Assembly (NCBI RefSeq): GCF_042646065.1
Contig: NZ_JBHRTA010000009.1
Span: 1-64,000 of the forward strand
Origin: Parapedobacter deserti
GTDB taxonomy: Bacteria; Bacteroidota; Bacteroidia; Sphingobacteriales; Sphingobacteriaceae
Length of the DNA: 64,000 bases
Reading direction: 5' to 3'
Position numbers and translations under genes: made by a program. Positions 1-8,888 of this stretch are shown one piece after another (position 1 is the stretch's first letter; each line of letters begins with the position of its first letter). The notes under the pieces are model-generated. The model worked only from the letters and a program-made list of their open reading frames with translations, was not told the origin of the DNA and made no database searches.

Positions 1-148
1 GGAAGGGTTTTACGCCTGTTGCTCCACGTCTGGATCCGGGGCGCTGTGCTTCCGTCTCCTAGGCCGTGTCTGCAACAGTCGTAAAACCGGGGGGTGGAAG
101 ATTGGGGGGCGGTGATTGATGAAAAGTATTAATGGAAACAGCAATAAA

Positions 149-1042
149 ATGAAACGAAATCTGATTCTCTTGTTGGGGAGCATACTGGTAGGCACTGCCC
201 TGTATGGCCAGCAGCCGCTTACCCATACGCAGCATGGACAGCTGCGCACGGTGGTCAACCCGGCGGCGAGCCTGATGCAGATGGGGGGCGAGGTTTCGGT
301 GATCGGCCGGCGGCAGTGGGTGGGCATGGACGGAGCGCCCACGGTGTTCTGGGGCAGCGGCCACACGGGCTTCGAGCGCTTTGGGGCGACGGCGGGGCTG
401 AACCTCCGCCACGAGGGCCTGGCGGTGGAGAAGCTGACGGAAGCCTCGGCGTTTTTTGCCAAGCGCGTGCGGATATCGGAGACGGAGTATGTGGGGGTGT
501 CGCTGAATGCGGGGTTGAGCTACATGGACGGCCGTTTTTCGCAGCTGGACCCGATGGATCCGGCGTTCCGGGAGGATGTGCGGGAGACGGATGCGCTGAT
601 CGGCTTTGGTGTGGTGCTGTACCGCCCGGAGCGGTACTACGTGGGGCTGTCGCTTCCGCGCCTGATGCTGGGGAGCCTGGGTGTGGGCAGCGACAGCCGC
701 TACCACTTCCGCAACCTGTACCACCTGACGGCGGGGGCGCTGTTCGGGCTGGGGTCGGATTTCCACCTCCGTCCGAGTGTACTGGTGACGTATTCGGAGA
801 GCCTGCGTCCGCAGGCGGAGGCCTCGGCGCTGGTGTTCATCAAGCAGGTGTTCGGCATCGGTGCGAACATCCGGAGCTACGGTGAGGTGGCGGGGATGGC
901 GCAGTTCAACTTCTCGGGCTTCGGGCTGGGTTACAGCTACCAGTTCAACCCGGGCAATGAGCCGCTGAACCGGCGGATCAGCAACACCACCCACGAAATC
1001 GGGCTGCGATACCGGTTTGATGGAGCGAAGGGATTATTATAG
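149..1042 (+). CDS. PorP/SprF-like type IX secretion / gliding motility outer membrane protein
   Basis: The product is about 297 residues: a signal peptide (MKRNLILLLGSILVGTALYG) and a beta-rich body with family features of PorP/SprF: an early HTQHGQLRTVVNPAASLMQ stretch, RRQWVGMDGAP near the N-terminus, repeated aromatic-glycine strands, and a C-terminal GLRYRF strand. In this family the protein sits in the outer membrane and partners with the type IX secretion and gliding machinery, usually next to a large secreted adhesin gene. The frame is open upstream to a TTG at 116 and an ATG at 119; I prefer the ATG at 149 because it places the signal peptide at the N-terminus. The first 115 bases may hold the tail of an upstream gene, but no frame there is convincing. 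This gene is visibly richer in GC than the next four genes. Confidence 0.8.
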   Translation: MKRNLILLLGSILVGTALYGQQPLTHTQHGQLRTVVNPAASLMQMGGEVSVIGRRQWVGMDGAPTVFWGSGHTGFERFGATAGLNLRHEGLAVEKLTEASAFFAKRVRISETEYVGVSLNAGLSYMDGRFSQLDPMDPAFREDVRETDALIGFGVVLYRPERYYVGLSLPRLMLGSLGVGSDSRYHFRNLYHLTAGALFGLGSDFHLRPSVLVTYSESLRPQAEASALVFIKQVFGIGANIRSYGEVAGMAQFNFSGFGLGYSYQFNPGNEPLNRRISNTTHEIGLRYRFDGAKGLL

Positions 1043-1152
1043 CGTGCTGCAGCTTCATCGGCTAACAGCCAGGTCGGCAATCGCAGGTCATCTGAACGAA
1101 GGCGGCATGATAATAGCGTTGCATGCCCTGAATTGTGAATCGACAATTAAAA

Positions 1153-1773
1153 ATGATGGAAGAAAGGCAGACAGTGTTAGCACGGCTCAGATCGTTTATT
1201 AATAACTACTACCACCTTTCGGATAAAGCTTTTCAGCAGCTTGCGGATCTCGCGAGGATACAGGAATTGGTGAAAAATGAAATCGTCCTGCCTATAGGGC
1301 AGGTGTCGAAGCACGTTTACTACATTCACAAAGGAGCGCTGATCGCTTTTTTTACCGATGAATCCGGCAATACATACAACAAGAATATTTTCCTTGAAAA
1401 CCGTCTCGCTGGTTCCACCGTCTCGGCGCTGCTTAAAGAACCCTCTGGATTTACGTTGCAGGCTATCGAGGACACCACACTGCTGGTTTTCGACTACGAA
1501 CGGTATAAAGAATTGATTTATGCCAATGACGAACTTAAAAACTTCTACATCGCTTACCTGGAAAAAAACTGGGTAATCGAAAAGGAACAAAGAGAAATCT
1601 CCATCGTGATGGAAACTGCGGCCGTTCGTTATCAAAAACTGTTAAACGAATATCCGGGCATCGACACACGGATTCCGCTGCAGCATATTGCATCCAACCT
1701 GGGCATTACGCCTACCCAATTGAGCCGTATCCGCAAAGCATTGAAAAAAAAATACCCCAATCAACATATGTAA
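1153..1773 (+). CDS. Crp/Fnr family transcriptional regulator
   Basis: A 206-residue protein with an N-terminal cyclic-nucleotide-binding-like beta roll (about residues 20-120, containing VYYIHKGALIAFF and NIFLENRLAG) and a short C-terminal helix-turn-helix (IPLQHIASNLGITPTQLSRI, close to the end). Many Bacteroidota relatives lack strict cAMP-binding residues, so the ligand cannot be predicted. The frame continues upstream to a GTG at 1135, but the paired ATGs at 1153 and 1156 are the more natural starts. It lies directly upstream of the dienelactone hydrolase remnant and the DMT transporter. In related genomes small Crp regulators often control the adjacent gene, so its target here may be largely deleted. 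Confidence 0.85.
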   Translation: MMEERQTVLARLRSFINNYYHLSDKAFQQLADLARIQELVKNEIVLPIGQVSKHVYYIHKGALIAFFTDESGNTYNKNIFLENRLAGSTVSALLKEPSGFTLQAIEDTTLLVFDYERYKELIYANDELKNFYIAYLEKNWVIEKEQREISIVMETAAVRYQKLLNEYPGIDTRIPLQHIASNLGITPTQLSRIRKALKKKYPNQHM

Positions 1774-1796
1774 AGAAACAAGCGGGCCGAAGCGTT

Positions 1797-1804
1797 TACT
1801 TTTG
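1797..1804 (+). promoter_or_regulatory. Bacteroidota -7 promoter element (TACTTTTG)
   Basis: TACTTTTG matches the Bacteroidota -7 consensus TAnnTTTG and lies 16 bases before the ATG at 1821. I see no good TTTG/TTG -33 element at the usual distance, so this is a partial match. Confidence 0.4.
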
Positions 1805-1820
1805 CCATAACGAAAAGAAC

Positions 1821-2048
1821 ATGGCACAACCGCAACGACTACAACCAATTTCACATGCCGAGGGGGAGGTGAAACTAAACGGTCTGGTTTCGGCTGATAG
1901 GGAAAGCAACCTCCCGGGAGTTTTGATTTTACCCGCTTGGTTCGGAATTGACGAAGAGGCTAAAGAAGCAGCAGACTACCATGAAAAAATGGCCAGTCGC
2001 GCCTGGTCGCACACGTTGATGTTCCTGAAGGAGGTGTTGTCAAGATGA
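1821..2048 (+). pseudogene. Dienelactone hydrolase remnant with in-frame internal deletion
   Basis: The 75-codon frame joins two pieces of the dienelactone hydrolase family. Residues 1-51 look like the N-terminus of the alpha/beta hydrolase, with a first core strand PGVLILPAWFGIDEEA. Residues 52-75 (DYHEKMASRAWSHTLMFLKE) look like the last helix of the same family. A normal member is about 230-250 residues, so roughly 170 central residues are missing, including the nucleophile Cys, Asp and His. The reading frame stays open across the junction near 1973. It overlaps the next gene by ATGA (2045-2048). It cannot be an active hydrolase; whether the small protein is made is unknown. Confidence 0.7.
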
Positions 2049-2494
2049 ACCAGTACCTAATAACTGCAATTGCGCTGTTTGGCGGAATTTGCTTAGCGGT
2101 GCAGGCAGCATTTTCATCACAGCTGGGAGTCCTGTTGAAGAGGCCGATTCTTGCTTCCATAGCTACCTATTCCAGCGGTGCACTGGTCGCTATCGTATTT
2201 GTAATGTTGTTCGCCAGAGAGGCGGTCAGTTTACACGCAGCAAAACAGGTTCCTTGGTATTTGTGGTTTATAGGAGGCCTCTTTAGTGTCGTTGGAATCA
2301 CCTTGTACTATTTTGCTATCCCCAGAATAGGTATGGGCAAGATGATGGCTTTTGGGCTATGCGGTCAGCTTCTTTTTTCGGTTATTGCCGGACATTTTGG
2401 TTGGTTGGGTTTACCAGTGGAGCCAATGACCATCAAGCGGATGATCGGTGTCGTGGCGATGTCCCTTGGAATATTTTTCGTCGTCTCAAATTAG
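2045..2494 (+). CDS. DMT superfamily transporter, DUF606/YdcZ-type half-size protein
   Basis: A 149-residue integral membrane protein with about five hydrophobic helices (residues 1-25, 35-58, 70-92, 98-118 and 128-148). The size and glycine/aromatic patterning fit the small YdcZ/DUF606 branch of the drug/metabolite transporter superfamily, which works as pairs or dimers in the inner membrane. Its start ATG overlaps the TGA of the hydrolase remnant, so the two are translationally coupled. No substrate can be assigned from sequence alone. Confidence 0.75.
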   Translation: MNQYLITAIALFGGICLAVQAAFSSQLGVLLKRPILASIATYSSGALVAIVFVMLFAREAVSLHAAKQVPWYLWFIGGLFSVVGITLYYFAIPRIGMGKMMAFGLCGQLLFSVIAGHFGWLGLPVEPMTIKRMIGVVAMSLGIFFVVSN

Positions 2495-2500
2495 CGAATC

Positions 2501-3253
2501 ATGATACTGAACGGAAACATACACAACCTCACGTCGCTATGGCGGACGGTGGGCATTTCGGCGGGGCGCTACTCGGAATTTGAGTACTTCTGTTGCAGCC
2601 GAGTTCCTGGCGCACAGTGGCCCAATAGGATCTGGTTAAAAACCACAGTCAGCGAGGATGTTTTAAATGAAATAAGAAGCTTTGCCCATCAATCTGAACA
2701 GCCGTTTACCATCAGTTACTGGAGTGATTTTAACGATAAGGAGCTCCTGCTGTTTGAACAACATGGTTTTCAAACAACAGTTGTACAAACCGGTATGTCA
2801 CTTGATGTAAAAAGCAGAATTGAAGAGCATAACCGGGTTCGGCTAAAGAGAATTTCCACGATAGATGAAGCGCAAATTTGGGAGGTTCTGTATCCCCAAA
2901 GCTTTGGTTATGTCATCGCTGCCGAAACGGTTATCCAAACTAAAGATCAAGTCCGTTATTATTTGATATATCTCGACCGTGAGCCTATAGGCACTGCCAT
3001 AACCTTTGAAACGGGGAATACGGTAGGTATTCATGGCATGGGGATCATTCCCGCATACCGGAAACAGGGATTTGCGGAAGAAGTAATGATAAAGCTAATG
3101 AACCAGGCATTTGACGAGGGCAAGACACGCATCACGTTGCAGGCGTCTGCGATGGGAAAGGGCGTCTATGAAAAGATTGGTTTCTCGGCCGATTTTTTAA
3201 TGACGGGTTATACCTCGTTACGCCTGGACGGATTCAGCAACCGCGTGCAATAG
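2501..3253 (+). CDS. GNAT family N-acetyltransferase
   Basis: A 250-residue protein whose C-terminal half is a GNAT fold: IHGMGIIPAYRKQGFAEEVM contains the motif-A acetyl-CoA pyrophosphate loop (R-K-Q-G-F-A), followed by a helix and a terminal MGKGVYEKIGF motif typical of the last GNAT strand. The N-terminal 120 residues are less conserved and may be a substrate-specific or degenerate GNAT half. It begins six bases after the transporter and probably shares its transcript. The acceptor substrate is unknown. Confidence 0.8.
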   Translation: MILNGNIHNLTSLWRTVGISAGRYSEFEYFCCSRVPGAQWPNRIWLKTTVSEDVLNEIRSFAHQSEQPFTISYWSDFNDKELLLFEQHGFQTTVVQTGMSLDVKSRIEEHNRVRLKRISTIDEAQIWEVLYPQSFGYVIAAETVIQTKDQVRYYLIYLDREPIGTAITFETGNTVGIHGMGIIPAYRKQGFAEEVMIKLMNQAFDEGKTRITLQASAMGKGVYEKIGFSADFLMTGYTSLRLDGFSNRVQ

Positions 3254-3357
3254 CGTTCGGTATTATCCAATCTCCATTTCTTTAATATAAGTTAACGCCT
3301 GGATAACATTACCCAGCTACCTTTAGCGCCGGATTAACCAGAGCAGCTCCAAGGCGT

Positions 3358-3930
3358 ATGGACACCAGCGATAAAGCATCAACAATATACGAACCCAAGG
3401 AACAGTTGCTATCTCAACAGTTTTTGTTCGAAGCATACTACGTTCGATTGTGCGATTTTGCCCGTCGTTTTCTAGGAGATGTAGATATCGTTGAGGATGT
3501 GGTGCAAGATGTTTTCGTAGCCTATCTCGAGCGACATACAACGATTTCGAGTCGGCCGGAATCGATCAAGAGCTTCCTGTATCAATCCGTCAAAAATGCC
3601 TGTCTGAACAGACTTAGACATGAAAAGGTCACCGAGCGATATGAAGCAACCTCGCAATCGGAGGTATTTGAAGAATACCACGCCCTTTCGGCGATGATTC
3701 ATGCCGAAGTGGTCGGCGAAATACATCAAGCATTGCGCCAACTGCCTGAGGGATGCCGGATGGTGATCCGCTTAGGGTTTTTCGAAGGGTTGAACAATCC
3801 GCAGATTGCCCATGAACTCAATGTAAGCATCAATACGGTAAAAAGTCAAAAGCAGCGTGCGCTGTCCTTATTACGGACCCACCTCAGACCACAGGCCATA
3901 AGCTTGTTGCTTCCTGTCTTACTTTCTTAA
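3358..3930 (+). CDS. ECF RNA polymerase sigma factor (sigma-70 family, FecI-like), locus A
   Basis: A 190-residue ECF sigma factor. Region 2 is recognisable at about residues 20-65 (LFEAYYVRLCDFARRFLG and VEDVVQDVFVAYLE), and region 4 at about residues 120-175 (LRQLPEGCRMVIRLGFFEGL and the helix-turn-helix NPQIAHELNVSINTVKSQKQ). The short hydrophobic C-terminal tail is common in Bacteroidota members. It lies 66 bases upstream of a FecR-type anti-sigma gene and a SusC receptor with an STN domain. This is the standard order for trans-envelope signalling, so it should drive the 5361-16307 genes. Confidence 0.92.
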   Translation: MDTSDKASTIYEPKEQLLSQQFLFEAYYVRLCDFARRFLGDVDIVEDVVQDVFVAYLERHTTISSRPESIKSFLYQSVKNACLNRLRHEKVTERYEATSQSEVFEEYHALSAMIHAEVVGEIHQALRQLPEGCRMVIRLGFFEGLNNPQIAHELNVSINTVKSQKQRALSLLRTHLRPQAISLLLPVLLS

Positions 3931-3996
3931 AAAAGTTTTCCTGTCGTTCCACCCACTTTTCCTATGTCCGTGTCTTAAGATAAAGCGGAATATACT

Positions 3997-5178
3997 ATGG
4001 ACGAAAAAGGGGCGCTTGACTTTTCCCAATCTCTGTTAAGATACCTGAAGCTGGAACTTACTCCTGATGAAGAGCGTGCTTTTTTGCAGTCCGTTGCTTC
4101 CGATCCGGCCAAACAACGATTACTTGACTATTACCGGAACGCGAGTGCTTTGCAGAAAGACTTTGCTTATCTCGACCGACTGAATGTACCGGAAGCTTGG
4201 CAAAAGGTTCGCACACGTACAGCGCTGCGTCACTCGGAGCCTAACCGTACGCAAAGGAGATTACACAAGTGGAAATGGCTTCAATATGCAGCGGTATTGG
4301 TTGTCACAGTAGCGGTGTCGTTTTGGTGGTTTAGCAGTCTGCAGGATAGCCGAGTCATAGCAGACAACCAATATGGTTTCAAAAACGATGTACTACCAGG
4401 GGATGACCGGGCAACACTTGTGCTATCCGATGGCAAGACCGTATCGCTGGACCAATCCGAACGGTCTATCAAAGAGGGAAAACACGCCGTTTCCCAAACG
4501 AAAAACGGAATGCTTAGCTACTGGCAACAAAGCGGTGTTGACCCTTCGCGCTTCAATGAAATTAGGGTTCCTTACGCTGGGCAATATAAAGTGACGTTGG
4601 GCGACGGCACCGTCGTGTGGGTCAATTCTGGCTCAGCATTAAAATTTCCAGTTCAGTTTAGTGGCAACGAGCGGCGCGTCTTCTTGGATGGCGAGGCCTT
4701 TTTTGACGTAGCAAAAGATCCCAATCGTCCTTTTTATGTCGAGGCTGAAGGAAAAACCATCGAAGTGGTTGGTACCCGGTTCAACGTTTCTGCATACTCC
4801 GAAGAGGTGCAGGCTACTTTGGTGGAAGGGGCTGTCAAGATTATGGACACACATTCGTTCCGTTTACTCACCCCTGGTCAGCAGGCTGTATGCAAGCCAA
4901 CGGGTATCGATGTGCTCCCGGCCGACGTGGAGCGGGTCGCCGCTTGGAAAGACGGATATTTCGTCTTCGACGGCAATCATATAGAAACCATCATGGAACA
5001 GATCGCACGTTGGTATCAGGTACAAGTGCATTTCCAAGGCAAAATACAGCAGGACATTTACAGTGGAAGTGTACCGCGCAACTCTACATTAGGCGGTGTA
5101 TTGCGCATGCTCGCTGATGTAAGCGACCTGCAATTCGAGATTGATGGAAGGAATGTCATCGTATCAAATAACCACTAG
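3997..5178 (+). CDS. FecR family anti-sigma factor (DUF4974 C-terminus), locus A
   Basis: A 393-residue inner membrane regulator. The cytoplasmic N-terminus (residues 1-91) should bind the sigma factor, one transmembrane helix spans about 92-114 (WKWLQYAAVLVVTVAVSFWW), and the periplasmic part has the FecR core (VTLGDGTVVWVNSGSALKFP and RRVFLDGEAFFDVAKD, about residues 195-275) and a secretin/STN-like DUF4974 region at the end. The FecR region is expected to read the STN domain of the SusC encoded downstream. It pairs with the sigma factor just upstream. Confidence 0.92.
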   Translation: MDEKGALDFSQSLLRYLKLELTPDEERAFLQSVASDPAKQRLLDYYRNASALQKDFAYLDRLNVPEAWQKVRTRTALRHSEPNRTQRRLHKWKWLQYAAVLVVTVAVSFWWFSSLQDSRVIADNQYGFKNDVLPGDDRATLVLSDGKTVSLDQSERSIKEGKHAVSQTKNGMLSYWQQSGVDPSRFNEIRVPYAGQYKVTLGDGTVVWVNSGSALKFPVQFSGNERRVFLDGEAFFDVAKDPNRPFYVEAEGKTIEVVGTRFNVSAYSEEVQATLVEGAVKIMDTHSFRLLTPGQQAVCKPTGIDVLPADVERVAAWKDGYFVFDGNHIETIMEQIARWYQVQVHFQGKIQQDIYSGSVPRNSTLGGVLRMLADVSDLQFEIDGRNVIVSNNH

Positions 5179-5259
5179 AAAATAAATTACGTTTATTTAA
5201 CTAACTAACAGCATGGGATAGGAAAAGCACAAACAACTCCAAAGGTCAGCCCAAAAAGC

Positions 5260-5285
5260 GCCGGAAGTGAGCCACCACTTCCGGC
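5260..5285 (+). promoter_or_regulatory. Perfect 10-bp intercistronic hairpin between fecR and susC (locus A)
   Basis: GCCGGAAGTG (5260-5269) and CACTTCCGGC (5276-5285) form a perfect 10-bp stem with a six-base loop in the 182-base gap between fecR and susC. No T-tract follows on the plus strand, so it is not a standard rho-independent terminator. It may be an RNA stability or processing element, or a partial attenuator that separates regulator and transporter expression. Confidence 0.6.
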
Positions 5286-5360
5286 ATTACAGAAGGGCCA
5301 TCAACAAAGAATCAGTAAAATTCAATGGTATTGTAATCACCCTTTATTTGCGACGAAAGT

Positions 5361-8300
5361 ATGAAATATTTGACACAAGTCAAAAACTTGGAACAGGCAA
5401 GTTTTGGACTTGCCTCTACCAGTAACATCCAATATCCGCTAATTATTAGGATCATGAAACTGGTTATGTTTTTAACCCTGGCGCTAGCATTCGGCGCCCA
5501 TGCCACGAGCAAGGCACAACTGGTAACACTCGTTGTCGAAAAAGCAGATATTAAAGACGTTTTCGATGAGCTTCAGAAGCAGACCAACTATCGGTTCTTG
5601 TATAATGAACGCATTTTCGAGCAGATGAATCCCGTTTCTTTGCACGTAAAAAACGAAAGCCTCAGCAAGGTCTTGGACCGGTTGTTCCAAGGCAAGGATA
5701 TCGCTTACCGAATGCGGACAGACGTGATCACCATCCGGTCGACTCGCCGCCCCAGGTATTACAACAGCTTGACCAAGCAAGACCTGACTATCATTGGTAC
5801 CGTCACTGATTCGGTTGGTCCTATGACCGGTGTTTCGGTATTCGTCAAAGGCAAGCAGTCTGTCGGCACAACGACTGACCTGAACGGCAAGTATGTACTG
5901 GAAGTGCCCCCAGAAGAGGTCGTGTTGGTGTTTAGCATGGTGGGGTTCGAAACTGTGGAAATACCAGTGGGCGGCAAAAAAGTGATTGACGTGTTGATGA
6001 ATGTAGACGAAAGCGGCTTGGAGGAAGTCGTGGTAGTCGGATACGGTACTCAAAAAAAGGAGTCAGTGATCGGCTCCATCACCACCATCAAACCTTCGGA
6101 GCTCAAGATACCTTCCAGCAACCTGACCACGGCACTTGCCGGAAAAATTGCCGGTATCATCGCCTACCAGCGAAGTGGGGAGCCGGGCGCGGATGATGCC
6201 CAATTTTTTATCCGCGGGGCTACCACATTTGGCTACCGGCAGTCGCCTTTGATCCTGATTGATGGGATGGAATATACTACCACCGACCTTGCGAGGCTGC
6301 AACCGGACGATATCAAGGAGTTCTCCATACTGAAGGATGCTACGGCCAGTGCGGTCTATGGGGCCCGGGGCGCCAACGGGGTGATCTTAGTGACCACTAA
6401 GGGCGGCATGGAAGGCAAACCTCGGATTAGTTTCCGAGTGGAAAATTCAGTGTCCGCACCCACGCGCCAAGTAGAGCTGGCCGATCCGATCACCTATATG
6501 CGGCTGAGCAATGAGGCTGTATTGACTCGGGATCCGCTAGGGGAAATCATCTACCCCCAAAGCCAAATTGATAACACGATCGCTGGAACCAATGCCGCAG
6601 CATTTCCTCAGGTAGATTGGCAGCAGGAACTTTTCAAGGACTACACGTTGAACCAACGATACAACTTCAATCTAAGTGGCGGCGGGCAGGCGATGACTTA
6701 CTATGTAGCCGGTACTTTTAATCGGGATAACGGTATCCTTAAGGTGGACGACCGGAATAACTTCAATTCCAATGTCAACCTCAATTCGTATAACCTGCGG
6801 GCAAATGTCAACATCAACGTGTCGAAGTCTACGAAAGTGGGCGTACGCCTCAACGGAAATTTCGACGACTATAGCGGTCCGCTCTCCGGTGGGACAGACG
6901 TTTTTAAAATGGTAATGCGGGCTCCCCAGACACGCTTTTTACCCTACTATCCGGAACTTCCGGGGGAATTAAGCCTAAACCACATCAAGTTTGGCAATAC
7001 ATTGGCAGGAAATGCGGTAAACCCCTACGCCGAAATGGTAAAGGGCTATAAAAATTACAGCCGCTCCCTGATGGTAGCTCAGGTGGAGCTCAGTCAGGAC
7101 CTGCACTTCATTACCAATGGGCTGACATTCAGTGGGATGATGAATACCAATCGACGGGCCTATGCGGAAGTGGGCCGGCAGTATACGCCGTTTTTGTATA
7201 CCATGAATTATTACGACAAGCTGACCGATACCTACCAGCTAATGCCGCTTAACGACGGCCCGGCCTCATCAGGTGGTGGTACGGATTGGTTGGATTTTGT
7301 ACGCGGTAATGAAACCGTGAATGCGGTATTCCATTTACAGACGGCGTTGAACTACAGCCGTTCGTTTGCTGATAAGCACAACGTATCGGCCATGGGTATT
7401 GTCGTGATGCGGTCTGAAACTGAAAGCAATGCTGCGACGCTGCAAGAATCATTGCCATATCGCAATCTGGGTGTTTCCGGCCGGACCACCTACAACTTCG
7501 ATAGCCGGTATTTCTTTGAGTTCAACTTCGGCTACAACGGATCGGAGCGATTTTCTGCCGACAACCGCTATGGCTTTTTTCCGTCGGCGGGGGTGGCCTG
7601 GGCCATCTCCAACGAACACTTCTTCGAACCGCTGTCATCGGTGGTCAATAAATTACGGGTGCGGGGAAACATCGGGCTGGTGGGCAACGATGCCATTGGC
7701 AGCGCCAATGACCGCTTTTTTTACCTTTCTGAGGTCAATATGAACGAAGGGGGCTATGGATACCAGTTCGGAACCACCGGAGGCTACGGCGGCGCGGGCT
7801 ACAGCATCAACCGCTACGCCAATCCAAACATTACTTGGGAGACTTCCCGCAACACTACGCTGGGGCTGGAGCTGGGGCTATGGGGTAAGCTGAACCTGAT
7901 CGCCGAATACTTCATGGATCACCGGTACAATATCCTGATGAACCGAGCTTCCATACCGGGCACCATGGGCTTGCAGGCTACCCAGAAGGCCAATGTCGGC
8001 GAAGCCAGGTCTCGTTCTACCGACATCCAGATGGATTACACCAGCAATTTCGGTCCGGATTTTTACCTTTCCTTCCGCGGCAATTTTACGTTTTCGCAAA
8101 ATCGCTATGAAGCCTATGAGGAGCCGGCATATGCCGAGCCCTGGCTGTACCGCAAAGGCCACTCGACCTCTCAGCGCTGGGGGTATGTTGCGGAGCGCCT
8201 GTTTGTGGATGACTATGAGGTGGCTAGTTCGCCCGTGCAGAATTTCGGTAATTTTGTCACCCGTGGCGGCGACATCAAGTACCGCGACATCAATGGCGAT

Positions 8301-8876
8301 GGCTTGATCAATACCCTGGACCAAGTGCCTATCGGCTTCCCTACCATACCCGAAATTGTATACGGCTTCGGCTTTTCCACGCGGTATAAATCAGTCGACT
8401 TCTCTGCATTTTTCCAAGGCTCGGCGCGCTCGTCGTTCTGGATTGATGTCAACGCCACCTCGCCATTCATCAACTACCGTTCGCAGGCAGAGATCGACGC
8501 AGGTTTTTTGGCCGGTAAACAGCTGCAGAACCAATTGCTTAAGGTGTACGCAGATAGCTATTGGTCGGAGGCAAACCGAAACCTATATGCCGTGTGGCCG
8601 CGTTTATCTTCGGTATATAACGGGAACAGCAATCAGCAAAGCACATGGTTCATGCGGGATGGGGCATTCCTGCGGCTGAAAAGTGTGGAATTGGGATATA
8701 CGTTTCCCAAGGTGCTTACTGAGCGTATCGGTGTGCAGCACCTGCGGGTCTATGGGTCTGCGACCAATCTGTTTACGATTACCGGATTCAAGTATTGGGA
8801 TGTCGAAATGGCCGGAAACGGCTTGGGATACCCGATTCAACGCGTTATGAACGTCGGTTTACAGTTAGATTTCTAA
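5361..8876 (+). CDS. SusC/RagA family TonB-dependent outer membrane transporter with STN domain, locus A
   Basis: A 1171-residue transporter. After a signal sequence following a short N-terminal extension (hydrophobic core from MKLVMFLTLALAFGAHATSK, about residues 32-51) come an STN domain (about 52-118, VEKADIKDVFDELQKQTNYR), a CarboxypepD_reg-like domain (about 145-215), the SusC signature (EEVVVVGYGTQKKESVIGSI), the plug (PLILIDGMEY and DATASAVYGARGANGVILVT) and a long beta-barrel ending in Phe (GLQLDF). The STN domain is the expected partner of the FecR upstream. The ATG at 5454 is an alternative start, but a pre-signal extension is common in this family. SusD follows after 12 bases. Confidence 0.95.
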   Translation: MKYLTQVKNLEQASFGLASTSNIQYPLIIRIMKLVMFLTLALAFGAHATSKAQLVTLVVEKADIKDVFDELQKQTNYRFLYNERIFEQMNPVSLHVKNESLSKVLDRLFQGKDIAYRMRTDVITIRSTRRPRYYNSLTKQDLTIIGTVTDSVGPMTGVSVFVKGKQSVGTTTDLNGKYVLEVPPEEVVLVFSMVGFETVEIPVGGKKVIDVLMNVDESGLEEVVVVGYGTQKKESVIGSITTIKPSELKIPSSNLTTALAGKIAGIIAYQRSGEPGADDAQFFIRGATTFGYRQSPLILIDGMEYTTTDLARLQPDDIKEFSILKDATASAVYGARGANGVILVTTKGGMEGKPRISFRVENSVSAPTRQVELADPITYMRLSNEAVLTRDPLGEIIYPQSQIDNTIAGTNAAAFPQVDWQQELFKDYTLNQRYNFNLSGGGQAMTYYVAGTFNRDNGILKVDDRNNFNSNVNLNSYNLRANVNINVSKSTKVGVRLNGNFDDYSGPLSGGTDVFKMVMRAPQTRFLPYYPELPGELSLNHIKFGNTLAGNAVNPYAEMVKGYKNYSRSLMVAQVELSQDLHFITNGLTFSGMMNTNRRAYAEVGRQYTPFLYTMNYYDKLTDTYQLMPLNDGPASSGGGTDWLDFVRGNETVNAVFHLQTALNYSRSFADKHNVSAMGIVVMRSETESNAATLQESLPYRNLGVSGRTTYNFDSRYFFEFNFGYNGSERFSADNRYGFFPSAGVAWAISNEHFFEPLSSVVNKLRVRGNIGLVGNDAIGSANDRFFYLSEVNMNEGGYGYQFGTTGGYGGAGYSINRYANPNITWETSRNTTLGLELGLWGKLNLIAEYFMDHRYNILMNRASIPGTMGLQATQKANVGEARSRSTDIQMDYTSNFGPDFYLSFRGNFTFSQNRYEAYEEPAYAEPWLYRKGHSTSQRWGYVAERLFVDDYEVASSPVQNFGNFVTRGGDIKYRDINGDGLINTLDQVPIGFPTIPEIVYGFGFSTRYKSVDFSAFFQGSARSSFWIDVNATSPFINYRSQAEIDAGFLAGKQLQNQLLKVYADSYWSEANRNLYAVWPRLSSVYNGNSNQQSTWFMRDGAFLRLKSVELGYTFPKVLTERIGVQHLRVYGSATNLFTITGFKYWDVEMAGNGLGYPIQRVMNVGLQLDF

Positions 8877-8888
8877 TCATTATTTATC

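Noticed and set aside
59..994. 311-codon minus-strand frame opposite the PorP/SprF-like gene
   Set aside because: Arg, His and Pro rich translation typical of antisense of GC-rich coding DNA; the plus-strand gene has a signal peptide and family features.
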